46,275 nt of DNA, taken from positions 1 through 46,275 of the forward strand of contig DXKH01000107.1 of NCBI GenBank assembly GCA_019415335.1, given 5' to 3'. Shown one piece after another: positions 17,888 through 25,869 of the stretch. A program made the translations under genes and the position numbers. Source of the DNA: Citrobacter sp. (GTDB taxonomy: Bacteria > Pseudomonadota > Gammaproteobacteria > Enterobacterales > Enterobacteriaceae). Numbering within the stretch: position 1 is the stretch's first letter; each line of letters starts with the position of its first letter. The notes under the pieces are model-generated. The model saw only the letters and a list, made by a program, of their open reading frames with translations. It had not been told where the DNA came from and ran no database searches.

Positions 17888-19165
17888 TTAGCGATCGGAT
17901 GTTGAAGGGGTGAAACGTCGGGCCGTGGCTAAAAATTCTTCCAGCGACATATCCACCAGCGCCTGTGGGGGTTCATTGCCTGCTGCCCGCCAGACATCCA
18001 TCGAATCCGTTGGCTGAAGTTCGCTAACCGCCGCGACCGTGGTCATCTGCCGGGAAATTAGCTCCGTGCTGCCGATCCGTCTTAATGCTTCGATCTCCGC
18101 CATGGTCATCCCGGCAATCTTCTGCACCTGGGCGCGGAAGGCGTCAATGCTGTCTTCAACAAGGAAATTACAGTCGCCCATGATGTATTTATGTTTCCCG
18201 CCGGTGGTGCGGAACACCAGGGCGCGATCTGAGGCGTCAAATTCGTCGCGCCCCATTTCCTGCTCAATCACTTCCGGGCCGGTCAACCCAATACGGCTGA
18301 ACTGGCTCATGACGATGACGTCGGTGGCAGCGGCAACGAAGCCCATGCCGCCGAAGCATCCCAGCTTACTGCCCACCAGTGCCACGACCGGGATTTTGTG
18401 GCGGAGATCCTGAAGCAGATCCATCACCTCGGCGTGGGCCAGCAAACCCGCGTTCGCCTCATGCAACCGCACGCCGCCGGTTTCAAAAGAGATCAGCACC
18501 AGGGGGCATTTTTCAGGCTGCGGCGGCGTCCCGTTGTGGCTTAACCGCTGGTACAGCTCAAGTGCCAGCTTTAACGCGCCGGCCATTTTGGCACCGCCCA
18601 CTTCGCCGATCGAACCCCCGATAAAGCGGCCTTCTTGGGAAATAACGAGGGTCGGGCGACGGCCCAACAACCCAATTCCGGTCACGATACCGTCATCAAA
18701 TTCGACAGCCTCGCCCAGCACCGGAAGATGCGGGCTGGTACATCTGTCAGCCGGACCGACTAACTCGGTAAAGGTTCCTTCATCGACTAAACCGTAAGCC
18801 CGTGTGCGGGCGTTAGCCTCGAGAAAACTTTTTGAACCGGAGGAGGCGTTTGCGGGCTCCAGTTCAGCCATTGCCTGCTGTAAGCGTAGGGCGACGACGG
18901 CGGGCGGTGCGTTATTGTCATTAATGCTGATGAGCACATCGCCCAGTTGGCTCTCGTCGATAAAGCGTGTCATGACCCGACGCCAGATATCATCGAACCC
19001 GGTGATGGGTGTGTTGATGCAGATGTTCGCTTTGCCGTTCAGGTTCTGGCTTTCAATCAACACCTCCAGATCGCCAGAACCCACGACGCCGAAGTGCACC
19101 ATTGGCCGGGATAACGGGCGCGGAGTTGCCGCACTGCACCCTATATTCAGTTGGTTTAACGCCAT
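17888..19165 (-). CDS. Fused malonate decarboxylase ACP (MadE/MdcC) and carboxyltransferase (MadC/MdcD) subunit
   Basis: This 425-residue protein joins two subunits that are separate in Klebsiella and M. rubra. Residues 1 to about 90 resemble the MdcC acyl carrier: FGVVGSGDLEVL contains Ser30, the expected attachment site for the phosphoribosyl-dephospho-CoA arm. From about residue 98 (KSFLEANARTRAYGLVDEG) it is a carboxyltransferase like MdcD, with GGSIGEVGGAKMAGAL, LISFETGGVRLHEANAG and GSKLGCFGGMGF. The two halves are bridged by a short Ser/Gly-rich linker (NASSGSK). The ATG at 19165 has aggag upstream, 16 nt after the madA stop. A longer in-frame start at 19222 overlaps madA and is rejected. 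No stop or frameshift interrupts the junction. Confidence 0.87.
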   Translation of the reverse strand: MALNQLNIGCSAATPRPLSRPMVHFGVVGSGDLEVLIESQNLNGKANICINTPITGFDDIWRRVMTRFIDESQLGDVLISINDNNAPPAVVALRLQQAMAELEPANASSGSKSFLEANARTRAYGLVDEGTFTELVGPADRCTSPHLPVLGEAVEFDDGIVTGIGLLGRRPTLVISQEGRFIGGSIGEVGGAKMAGALKLALELYQRLSHNGTPPQPEKCPLVLISFETGGVRLHEANAGLLAHAEVMDLLQDLRHKIPVVALVGSKLGCFGGMGFVAAATDVIVMSQFSRIGLTGPEVIEQEMGRDEFDASDRALVFRTTGGKHKYIMGDCNFLVEDSIDAFRAQVQKIAGMTMAEIEALRRIGSTELISRQMTTVAAVSELQPTDSMDVWRAAGNEPPQALVDMSLEEFLATARRFTPSTSDR

Positions 19166-19181
19166 TTCTTCTTCTCCTGAA

Positions 19182-20849
19182 TTACCAGTTACGGAACCGT
19201 GATGGTGGGTTGTACAAGCCACCTGACCAGTCCATCAATTCCTTGATATTTTTGGCGGCCAGCAGCGAACGGTTCGCGCGTCGACGGTCAATTCCCAGAT
19301 CTTCCGGCGTTTTGACCAGCCCAAGTTCGCGCAATCGCGCCGTTTCGGCCGGATCCGCCTGTAGACCGAGTTCTGTGTAACCGGCAACGGCGCGAATTGC
19401 CGCCATCCGCTGCTCCTGACCGACACAGCGATGCAGATAGGCAATGCCTTCTTCGCTGAGGATATGCGTGACATCATCGGCGTAGACCATCACCGGAGGT
19501 AACGGCAGATTGGCATTTTCTGCCAGTTGCCAGGCATCGAGGCGATCGACAAACGCTGGTGCTCTTTTTTCACGGAAGGTTTCCTGGATCTGTACGACCA
19601 GGCGCTTGCCGCGCGGCATGTCGCCCAATAGCTCCTGTTGGGTGGCAGAGAACTCCTCGCCGCACTTCAGCCAGGCCTCTGTGGTGTGACGACGTCCTTT
19701 GGCGTCGCATCCCATGTTGGGCGCGCCGCCGAACCCGGCGACCCTGTCAGCCGTCGCGGTGCTGCTGTTGCCGTATTTGTCGATTTGCAGCGTACCACCG
19801 ATGAACATGTCGAGGGCGTAGTGACCGGCCGTCTGGGCAAAGGCCCGGTTAGAACGCAGTGAGCCATCCGGCCCGATGGTGAAAATGTCCGGGCGCTGGC
19901 TGACGTAATTTTCCATGCCCAGTTCGCCGCCGAAGCAATGGATCGCCTCCAGCCAGCCGCTTTCTATCGCCGGGATCAGCGTCGGGTGGGGGTTCAGCAC
20001 CATGTGAGTACAGACTTTTCCCTTCAGCCCCAACTCCTCGCCATAGGTGGGGAGTAAAAGCTCAATGGCGGCGGTGAAAAAACCAATGCCGTGGTTGATG
20101 CGTTTGACGCCATATTCGGCATAGATGCCCTTCAGCGCCATCATTGCCATCAGGACATGCGTGTCGGTAATTAATGCCGGATCGCGGGTAAATAGCGGCT
20201 CGATATAGAAAGGGCGCGGCGACTCAATCACCACATCAACCCAGTCGCCAGGAATATCCACACGCGGGACTTTATCGACGATCTTATTCGCCTGGGCAAT
20301 GACGATGCCCTGGCGGAATTTTGTCGCTTCAACGATGGCGGGGGTATCTTCCGTATTAAAACCGGTATACAGGTTGCCTTCGCGGTCTGCCTCATACGCG
20401 GTGACCAGCGAGACGCGCGGGTACAAATCAATAAAGTAGCGGGCAAACAGCTCGAGATAGGTATGAATCGCGCCGAGCGTGATCTTGCCTTCCCGGATGG
20501 CGGTGGCGAGGTGCTCTGATTGCGGTCCGGCGTAAGCAAAGTCGAGTTTCTCGGCAATTCCCCGTTCAAAAAGTTCCAGATGCGCGGCCAGCGGAACGGC
20601 TGATTGCACCATATGCAGATGATTTATTTTTTCTTTATCAACCTTGCACAACGATTCGGCCAGAAAGTCGGCCTGTTTCTGGTTGTTCCCTTCAATATTA
20701 ATTCTGTCGCCTGCACGGATAACGCCTTCCAGCAATTTAACCGTGTCCTCCGCAGCAATTTCTTTCCCCTGTCTGAATAGCGACTGTATCTGCGCCATAC
20801 GCTGCCGGGTGTCTTCCTGTAATTTATTCCATTTTTTTACTTCAGACAT
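19182..20849 (-). CDS. madA: Malonate decarboxylase alpha subunit (acetyl-S-ACP:malonate ACP transferase)
   Basis: This 555-residue subunit is homologous to MdcA/MadA, CoA-transferase-like proteins that exchange acetate for malonate on the ACP thioester. Recognisable segments are INIEGNNQKQADFLAESL, DFAYAGPQSEHLATAIREGK, LFTRDPALITDTHVLMAMMA, RVAGFGGAPNMGCDAKGRRH and MVYADDVTHILSEEGIAYLH, each of 17-22 residues along the chain in that order. The length is normal for the family. The ATG at 20849 has a ggag site. It lies 64 bp after madB and just before the ACP fusion gene in the same operon. It is a cytosolic complex subunit. Confidence 0.93.
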   Translation of the reverse strand: MSEVKKWNKLQEDTRQRMAQIQSLFRQGKEIAAEDTVKLLEGVIRAGDRINIEGNNQKQADFLAESLCKVDKEKINHLHMVQSAVPLAAHLELFERGIAEKLDFAYAGPQSEHLATAIREGKITLGAIHTYLELFARYFIDLYPRVSLVTAYEADREGNLYTGFNTEDTPAIVEATKFRQGIVIAQANKIVDKVPRVDIPGDWVDVVIESPRPFYIEPLFTRDPALITDTHVLMAMMALKGIYAEYGVKRINHGIGFFTAAIELLLPTYGEELGLKGKVCTHMVLNPHPTLIPAIESGWLEAIHCFGGELGMENYVSQRPDIFTIGPDGSLRSNRAFAQTAGHYALDMFIGGTLQIDKYGNSSTATADRVAGFGGAPNMGCDAKGRRHTTEAWLKCGEEFSATQQELLGDMPRGKRLVVQIQETFREKRAPAFVDRLDAWQLAENANLPLPPVMVYADDVTHILSEEGIAYLHRCVGQEQRMAAIRAVAGYTELGLQADPAETARLRELGLVKTPEDLGIDRRRANRSLLAAKNIKELMDWSGGLYNPPSRFRNW

Positions 20850-20913
20850 ACCAATATCTCCAGTTTATAAATAGTCTCATTGGTTAATCAGGTCGTTGGA
20901 TATTGATAAAAAA

Positions 20914-22140
20914 TTACGGCAAAATAGTGACCACTGAGAATGTGGTCATAAATATCCCGGCGGCGACGGCGGAGACAATAATTCCGCTGATCGTTGTGCC
21001 GATGGCAACCGGTAAAATAACGCTGTAGGGGTTTTCCGCAGAGACTTCATACTGCGCAATCTTGGCGCAGGTTGGCATACAAGAGACACCGGAAATACCA
21101 ACTACCGGGTTATAGCTATAATTCTTTCTGCGTGACAGGAAATAAATAAACCAGCCGCCGGCTAATGCGCCAATACCCGAAATAACCAGTGCACCGATGC
21201 CCAATACCAGAATAATGCCGACTTTCGGATCCATCAGGGTCTGCGCGCTGCACAAGGTCCCCAGCAACAGGCTCAGGAAGAAGGTGGCGCTGTAGGTGAT
21301 CGTACTTTCCAGCAGCTTATGATAAGGGAGAATATCTGCCTCTTTAATGGCCATCCCAACGAAGAATGACAGCAGTAATGGCGCGGCGGCTGGCAGTAAC
21401 AAACAGAGCAGGGTACACATGGAAATGATGAAAATAAATTTCGCTTTTTTAGAAACCTGCGGGTATTCCATTTCCGTTTCAACACCGCGGAATTTTTTCG
21501 GCACCATCAGGCGTACCAGATAAGGGAAACCTGCGTAAGCCAGCGTCAGGTACAAATAGGCGATAATCGCAATCGGAACAAACAGATTCGGCGACATAAT
21601 CAGTGCCGAGAACATCACTAATGGGCCATCAGCACCGCCGATGGTGGCGATAGCGGCGGCTTCATTAAGCGGCAGGCCAAAGAACTGATAGCCGATAACC
21701 AGCATGACAAATGTGCCGAGTTCGGCAAACAGTGCGACGATAATACTGGCCCAGGGTCTGGCAAGCAGAAAACTGACGTCACTCATGGTGCCGATGCCAA
21801 GGTAAATTAAACAACCAATCAGACCATTACTGAATGTCAGGGCGTAAATTGGTTGCAGGAAGTTCACCTGCATCAACGACATTAATTCGTTGGTTTCGCT
21901 CACCATCGGATCCAGCATGATGGTGCCGATGGTGCCATTATTCAGAAACAGTACGCCCGCGTTAATGGCGATCATGCCCAGGCCCATGGGTACCATGATT
22001 AACGGATCCAGTTTCCGTTTAAAACCGAGATAGGCGAGGGCGAAACCGCATACAATAAGTAGGAAACGGACCAGAGCAATCAGCGGATCTTCAGTAAAAA
22101 AGGTGCCGATGCCCGAGAAGAGGCGTAATAATATCTCCAT
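20914..22140 (-). CDS. madB: Carboxybiotin decarboxylase, sodium pump subunit
   Basis: This 408-residue integral membrane protein is of the OadB/GcdB/MmdB/MadB family, which decarboxylates carboxybiotin and exports Na+. Two hallmark regions are present: IATIGGADGPLVMFSA, whose Asp is the Na+/proton site, and NPVVGISGVSCMPTCAKIAQ with the conserved serine. It has roughly 10 hydrophobic segments. It converts the free energy of malonate decarboxylation into a sodium gradient. The ATG at 22140 has an aagga site. Its presence is what separates this system from the soluble biotin-independent Mdc enzyme. Confidence 0.94.
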   Translation of the reverse strand: MEILLRLFSGIGTFFTEDPLIALVRFLLIVCGFALAYLGFKRKLDPLIMVPMGLGMIAINAGVLFLNNGTIGTIMLDPMVSETNELMSLMQVNFLQPIYALTFSNGLIGCLIYLGIGTMSDVSFLLARPWASIIVALFAELGTFVMLVIGYQFFGLPLNEAAAIATIGGADGPLVMFSALIMSPNLFVPIAIIAYLYLTLAYAGFPYLVRLMVPKKFRGVETEMEYPQVSKKAKFIFIISMCTLLCLLLPAAAPLLLSFFVGMAIKEADILPYHKLLESTITYSATFFLSLLLGTLCSAQTLMDPKVGIILVLGIGALVISGIGALAGGWFIYFLSRRKNYSYNPVVGISGVSCMPTCAKIAQYEVSAENPYSVILPVAIGTTISGIIVSAVAAGIFMTTFSVVTILP

Positions 22141-22161
22141 GATTAATTCCTTATTTTATTA

Positions 22162-22287
22162 TTAGTCGTCATCACGAATATTTAATTTATTCATGGCTTT
22201 GTTTAATCCAACGACAATCCCCATAACGGCAAATGAAATGGTGATAGTGATGCAATAACAAATAAACGCATATTGGTAGATGCTCAT
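22162..22287 (-). CDS. 41-residue single-span membrane peptide, candidate gamma subunit of the decarboxylase pump
   Basis: This small gene codes for MSIYQYAFICYCITITIS (residues 1-18) continuing through one hydrophobic helix (about residues 6-27) to a short charged tail, KLNIRDDD. Its ATG overlaps the madG stop as ATGA and has an aggaga ribosome site 6 nt upstream. madB starts 21 nt after its stop. In OAD-type pumps an OadG gamma subunit with one N-terminal helix and an asparagine/methionine-containing exit (here GLNKAMNKL) lies next to the beta subunit. This peptide has the same topology and position but lacks the long soluble tail. Function is inferred from context. Confidence 0.75.
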   Translation of the reverse strand: MSIYQYAFICYCITITISFAVMGIVVGLNKAMNKLNIRDDD

Positions 22288-23240
22288 ATTCTCTCCTGGG
22301 CAACATCGTTGGGAAAATGTGAATGGCATAGCAAATACATAGCGATGCTCAGGGCTAAAAGATCCGCTGAACCGCCAGGGCTAATTCTGCGCTGACAGCA
22401 CCATTCGTTAAGCTGATGAATACGCGCCTCACCTCCCGGGGCGCTAATTCCGCCACCATGAACAATTTCTGACGCACGGTGCTTCAGTTCAGCCAGTTGT
22501 TCCGGCCCCGTCCGCCACAGTACATTCGTGTCTTCGCAATGTGTCATCAGCATCAGGAGACAATCGACTAACGCATGACGTAAAGGCAGTCCCTTGTTGA
22601 ATGCCGCAATTAATGCCGGGTAGCCAATTTGTGTGATCATCGGGAAGCCCTGTTCAGCCTCGCCGCGGATGCCGGTGACCCCGTATTGGGTAAACAAAAT
22701 TTCACCGGCGGTCTGCGCGGGACGGGTCTTCAAAACAGCAAAATCAGATTCGCATAACCCCTGGCAGAGTTGGCGGATGCAATGGGTCAGTGAAATGCTA
22801 TTCATGGGTTGATTCAGACCAGACAAATAACCTGCCGCACAGGCCAGAACAGAACCTGAAAACAGGATCCCGCGCTGGGTGTTGATTCCCCGGGTAACTT
22901 CGAGCAGGCGATTCTCATAATCAATGCCAATCGGTCGAATTTTTTTTAGCAGCCGTGACAGAGGTTTGCGATGCGTGAACCCGGCCTCGGCGCACAGCGT
23001 GAAGCAGGGCGCAATCGCGGAAGAACTGAGCAGAAAGGTCTGCAAATTCATATCGCTGTGTGACCCGTTGGAAACCGGGGTAACCAGCCCTGGTTTTGGG
23101 AAACTGCAGACTTCAAGCAGGATGGCTTGCAGCAGCACTTCACCCACCAGCGCAGGCTGAGACTGAAAATAGTTTACTGTTCTGTCATCAGGCAATGAGG
23201 GAGAAAAGGTTATTTGAGTGACGTTCGCGAGTGCCTGCAT
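22284..23240 (-). CDS. mdcB: Triphosphoribosyl-dephospho-CoA synthase
   Basis: This 318-residue protein is of the CitG/MdcB/MadG family, which makes 2'-(5''-triphosphoribosyl)-3'-dephospho-CoA from ATP and dephospho-CoA for the ACP arm. Family blocks are EVCSFPKPGLVTPVSNGSHS, NTQRGILFSG, HCEDTNVLWR and SPGGSADLLALSI. Its product is transferred by the MdcG-like enzyme at 10065. It is the first gene of the main decarboxylase operon, with an aaggaag site and a sigma-70 promoter plus operator upstream. The stop overlaps the start of the 41-residue gene. Confidence 0.92.
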   Translation of the reverse strand: MQALANVTQITFSPSLPDDRTVNYFQSQPALVGEVLLQAILLEVCSFPKPGLVTPVSNGSHSDMNLQTFLLSSSAIAPCFTLCAEAGFTHRKPLSRLLKKIRPIGIDYENRLLEVTRGINTQRGILFSGSVLACAAGYLSGLNQPMNSISLTHCIRQLCQGLCESDFAVLKTRPAQTAGEILFTQYGVTGIRGEAEQGFPMITQIGYPALIAAFNKGLPLRHALVDCLLMLMTHCEDTNVLWRTGPEQLAELKHRASEIVHGGGISAPGGEARIHQLNEWCCQRRISPGGSADLLALSIAMYLLCHSHFPNDVAQERI

Positions 23241-23376
23241 TATTCTCTTCCTTTAAGAACGTTTATTCTGATTTTTCCAATACCAGGCAAACACCGCAGC
23301 CTGTCATTTGCTGTTTACGATGCGATGAATACGTTAAGAATTAGAATAATTGGAAAAGGTACTGTATTTGAAAATC

Positions 23377-23404
23377 AGTATAAAACTGTGGTAAATACAG
23401 TCAA
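23377..23404 (-). promoter_or_regulatory. Sigma-70 promoter of the main decarboxylase operon
   Basis: On the minus strand TTGACT at 23404-23399 and TATACT at 23382-23377 are separated by 16 bp. The palindrome at 23424-23440 would be centred near -62, the usual place for a LysR activator. The leader to the mdcB start would be about 130 nt. Confidence 0.6.
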
Positions 23405-23423
23405 TTACACATCGGGTTCTCTC

Positions 23424-23440
23424 GTTACCTAAAAGGTAAT
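23424..23440. promoter_or_regulatory. Malonate-regulon operator upstream of the mad operon
   Basis: GTTACCTAAAAGGTAAT is identical to the madF site except for the last base. It lies just upstream of the -35 box of the mdcB promoter and downstream of the LysR gene. Confidence 0.65.
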
Positions 23441-23459
23441 GAGTGGAAAAAAGGCGGAA

Positions 23460-23512
23460 AACGGCACTATTCGGGAATTATCGCCTCCCAATAATAGTGC
23501 CGTTATTTTTTT
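23460..23512. terminator. Terminator of the LysR gene
   Basis: aacggcactatt (23460-23471) and aatagtgccgtt (23493-23504) form a perfect 12-bp stem. On the minus strand it follows the LysR stop, and T-runs lie on both sides, so it can insulate the regulator from the decarboxylase promoter. Confidence 0.75.
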
Positions 23513-24440
23513 AAGCGGTGGGAGTCTGACTCTGTTTTTTATTATGGCTGCGGGTGTACATCCGGCATTCCGCAATTAAGGGTAACAGATTGTATTCACT
23601 ATTACGGGGGAATACTAACGCGATGTGCTGCTTCATCTGAAAACGTGTTTCCAGGGGTAAAAGTCTGACTTTATCCGAGAATAAACTTCTCATTCTCCCC
23701 GGTAACAGACCGCAACCCATGTTGGAGCTGATAAGACTCATCAGCGAGAAGACATCCTGAACCTGCACAATAACGTCAGGTTTGAAACCGGCAATCTTAA
23801 ACGCTTCCTGAAAACCATTATAGGTGGCGAAACCTTCGGTAAGGCTGATAAATTTTTGATGACTGTACAGGGTTAAATCGACGGGAACCTGGGGTGGCGC
23901 AGGAACATCAACCGGCGTGGCAAGAAAAATGTCATCATCAAAAATCGGTAAAGTTTCAAATCTTGCCGTATCGTAGTGTTCCGGAACGGAAATTAAAATA
24001 GCATCGACCATTTGGGTATTGAGTAAGCCTAATAACTTCTGGTTTGACGCCATTAAGAGTTCAACCTCAAGATTGGGTCTTCGTTGTTTTAGTCCCATGA
24101 TTAAATGAGGGATGGTTTCGAGTGACAGCGAATACAGCATGCCAATTTTTAACTTACTGGCTTTTTCCTTCGAGGCAGCCTGCGTAAGACGAACGCAGCG
24201 TTGAAACTGTTCCAGCAGAAGGGTGGATTGCTCCTCAAGGACATTCGCACTGTCGAGCGGAAACAGCGATCGGCCCTGGTGAATAAAAAGGGCGCAGCGC
24301 AGGTCTTCTTCCAGTGCGTGTAGTGTGCGGTGAACGCTGACTTTACTGATATTGAGTGTTTCAGCGGTCTTCGTCACATTTCGATTTTGCATGTAAGAAA
24401 GAAAAATCTCTAATTTTCTTAAGGTGATCCCATTAAACAT
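23511..24440 (-). CDS. LysR-family regulator of the malonate island (MdcR-like)
   Basis: This 309-residue regulator has an HTH at residues 1-62 (TETLNISKVSVHRTLHALEEDL) and a LysR effector domain (about 90-295). It resembles MdcR/MadR-type malonate regulators. The ATG at 24440 has agaagga 9 nt upstream, whereas the in-frame ATG at 24473 has no site. It lies directly upstream of the decarboxylase operon on the same strand and is separated by a terminator and the promoter/operator. It is the only regulator in the island, so it is the likely reader of the 17-bp palindrome. The inducer is presumably malonate or malonyl-S-ACP-related; this is inference. Confidence 0.85.
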   Translation of the reverse strand: MFNGITLRKLEIFLSYMQNRNVTKTAETLNISKVSVHRTLHALEEDLRCALFIHQGRSLFPLDSANVLEEQSTLLLEQFQRCVRLTQAASKEKASKLKIGMLYSLSLETIPHLIMGLKQRRPNLEVELLMASNQKLLGLLNTQMVDAILISVPEHYDTARFETLPIFDDDIFLATPVDVPAPPQVPVDLTLYSHQKFISLTEGFATYNGFQEAFKIAGFKPDVIVQVQDVFSLMSLISSNMGCGLLPGRMRSLFSDKVRLLPLETRFQMKQHIALVFPRNSEYNLLPLIAECRMYTRSHNKKQSQTPTA

Positions 24441-24738
24441 AACTGGTTTCCTTCTGGTGATAAATTCTGCCATTACATGCGTTTTACTATTACATATATC
24501 ATTTCACGGAGGCGTTCAGACTAAGGATGTGTAATTTTGTGAGGCGCTGCACGTAAGATATTTCATGAAAAATTAACGTTCATCCTCTAATAGTCTGAAC
24601 CGGTTTTTCAAAAAAGAAAGGTATCCTGAAATATTGCTGTTGATAATATGTTTAATCCTGGTGAAAGGACGATAACAGAATCCTGTAGCATTCTGAAAGA
24701 TAAAGTAGAGTTTATTTGAATAGCTTTTATGTTACTTC

Positions 24739-24755
24739 ATTACATTACAGGTAAT
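24739..24755. promoter_or_regulatory. Candidate malonate-regulon operator upstream of the EamA carrier
   Basis: ATTACATTACAGGTAAT matches the island palindrome, with symmetric ATTAC/GTAAT ends and N7 spacing. It lies 180 bp before the preferred start of the EamA gene, similar to the spacing at the other units. The 495-bp region 24441-24935 is otherwise AT-rich and holds no other gene I can support. Confidence 0.5.
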
Positions 24756-24935
24756 GAATATGAATACCGCAGGTCTGGTTCCTGAAGGATAAGTGCCATA
24801 TATTGCATGATGTTTGTGCAGAACAACGATAATTCAGAAAATTCGCGCACGATGCGGATAATGAAAACGGATAGTAGAACATTTTACGCTACGACATCTC
24901 AGTTCGACAGAATAATACCATTGACGAGTGAACGT

Positions 24936-25829
24936 ATGTCTAATAACGCCAAATACAGTGTGATGGTGGCATTGGGGGCAATGACGACAGGAATGTTGCC
25001 CACGATGATAAAACTTGGATTATCTGCAGGGGTGAGCCTGAGTCATTTAATGCTCGCGTCGGTCAGCATCAGTTTTGTGATTTTTGCCATGATCCTGGTT
25101 TCGTTCCGACAGTATTCGATCAGCAAGACGAAACGCATTCGACTTTTCCTCGTGGGATTAACCATGGGACTGACGGCCTGGACGTTTACTAAAACGGTGG
25201 AGTGTCTGCCAGCGTCTGTCGCCGTTGTGCTGCAGTTCCAGTTCGTCTGGATAGGCGTGCTTCTGGACGCGGTGTACCGCAAGCAGTGGCCTGGCAAGCG
25301 TCGTTGGTTGATGATTGCGTTGATACTCTCCGCAACGGTGCTGGCGGCTGGGGTGCTCAGTGACTTTGACCATTTTTACCTCACCTGGGGCGGCGTGGCG
25401 TTCGGCCTGCTTTGCGCGATCTGTTATTCATTTTTCCTCTTTTTCAATGCGCATGTTGTCTCTGATGCGCACTGGTCGCAGCGTACGTTCTATATCATGG
25501 TGGGGTGTGTAGTCTCGACGCTGGTATTGATAATCCCCAACCTCGAGCTGACGATATCAGGAGAAACGCTCGGTTCTGCCATTCTGTATGGCGGATTAAT
25601 GGCCGTACTCGGTTACGCCATCCCGATTGTTTTCTTTGCTATCGGCATTCCGCGTATTGGCAGCGGCATCAGTTCAATTCTCTGTGCTTGTGAGCTACCG
25701 ATGGCCGTCATTGTCGCGATGTTGATTCTGGGGGAGAAAATTGCCTGGCTGCAATGGATTGGCGTGGTGATCATCTTTGTCAGCCTGTTTATCAGGGAAC
25801 CTGACGCCGAACAATCTCCGCAGCGCTAG
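24936..25829 (+). CDS. EamA-family (DMT) transporter
   Basis: This 297-residue inner-membrane protein has about 10 TM helices in two EamA repeats. The second repeat ends LGEKIAWLQWIGVVIIFVSL, the typical last helices of the family. These carriers move amino acids or metabolites, often outward, and the substrate here is unknown. I prefer the ATG at 24936 because helix 1 starts soon after it. An in-frame ATG at 24807 would add 43 hydrophilic residues and lacks a ribosome site, and neither site is strong. The upstream palindrome suggests the malonate regulator controls it. It is the last gene of the island before yafV. Confidence 0.82.
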   Translation: MSNNAKYSVMVALGAMTTGMLPTMIKLGLSAGVSLSHLMLASVSISFVIFAMILVSFRQYSISKTKRIRLFLVGLTMGLTAWTFTKTVECLPASVAVVLQFQFVWIGVLLDAVYRKQWPGKRRWLMIALILSATVLAAGVLSDFDHFYLTWGGVAFGLLCAICYSFFLFFNAHVVSDAHWSQRTFYIMVGCVVSTLVLIIPNLELTISGETLGSAILYGGLMAVLGYAIPIVFFAIGIPRIGSGISSILCACELPMAVIVAMLILGEKIAWLQWIGVVIIFVSLFIREPDAEQSPQR

Positions 25830-25869
25830 ACCTTTTCTGCCGGTTTCCGTAGCGGAGAAGGTGAGGGGA

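Noticed and set aside
19166..19222. Earlier start of the ACP-carboxyltransferase fusion overlapping madA
   Set aside because: The extra residues repeat the madA 3' sequence in another frame. The ATG at 19165 has its own aggag site.
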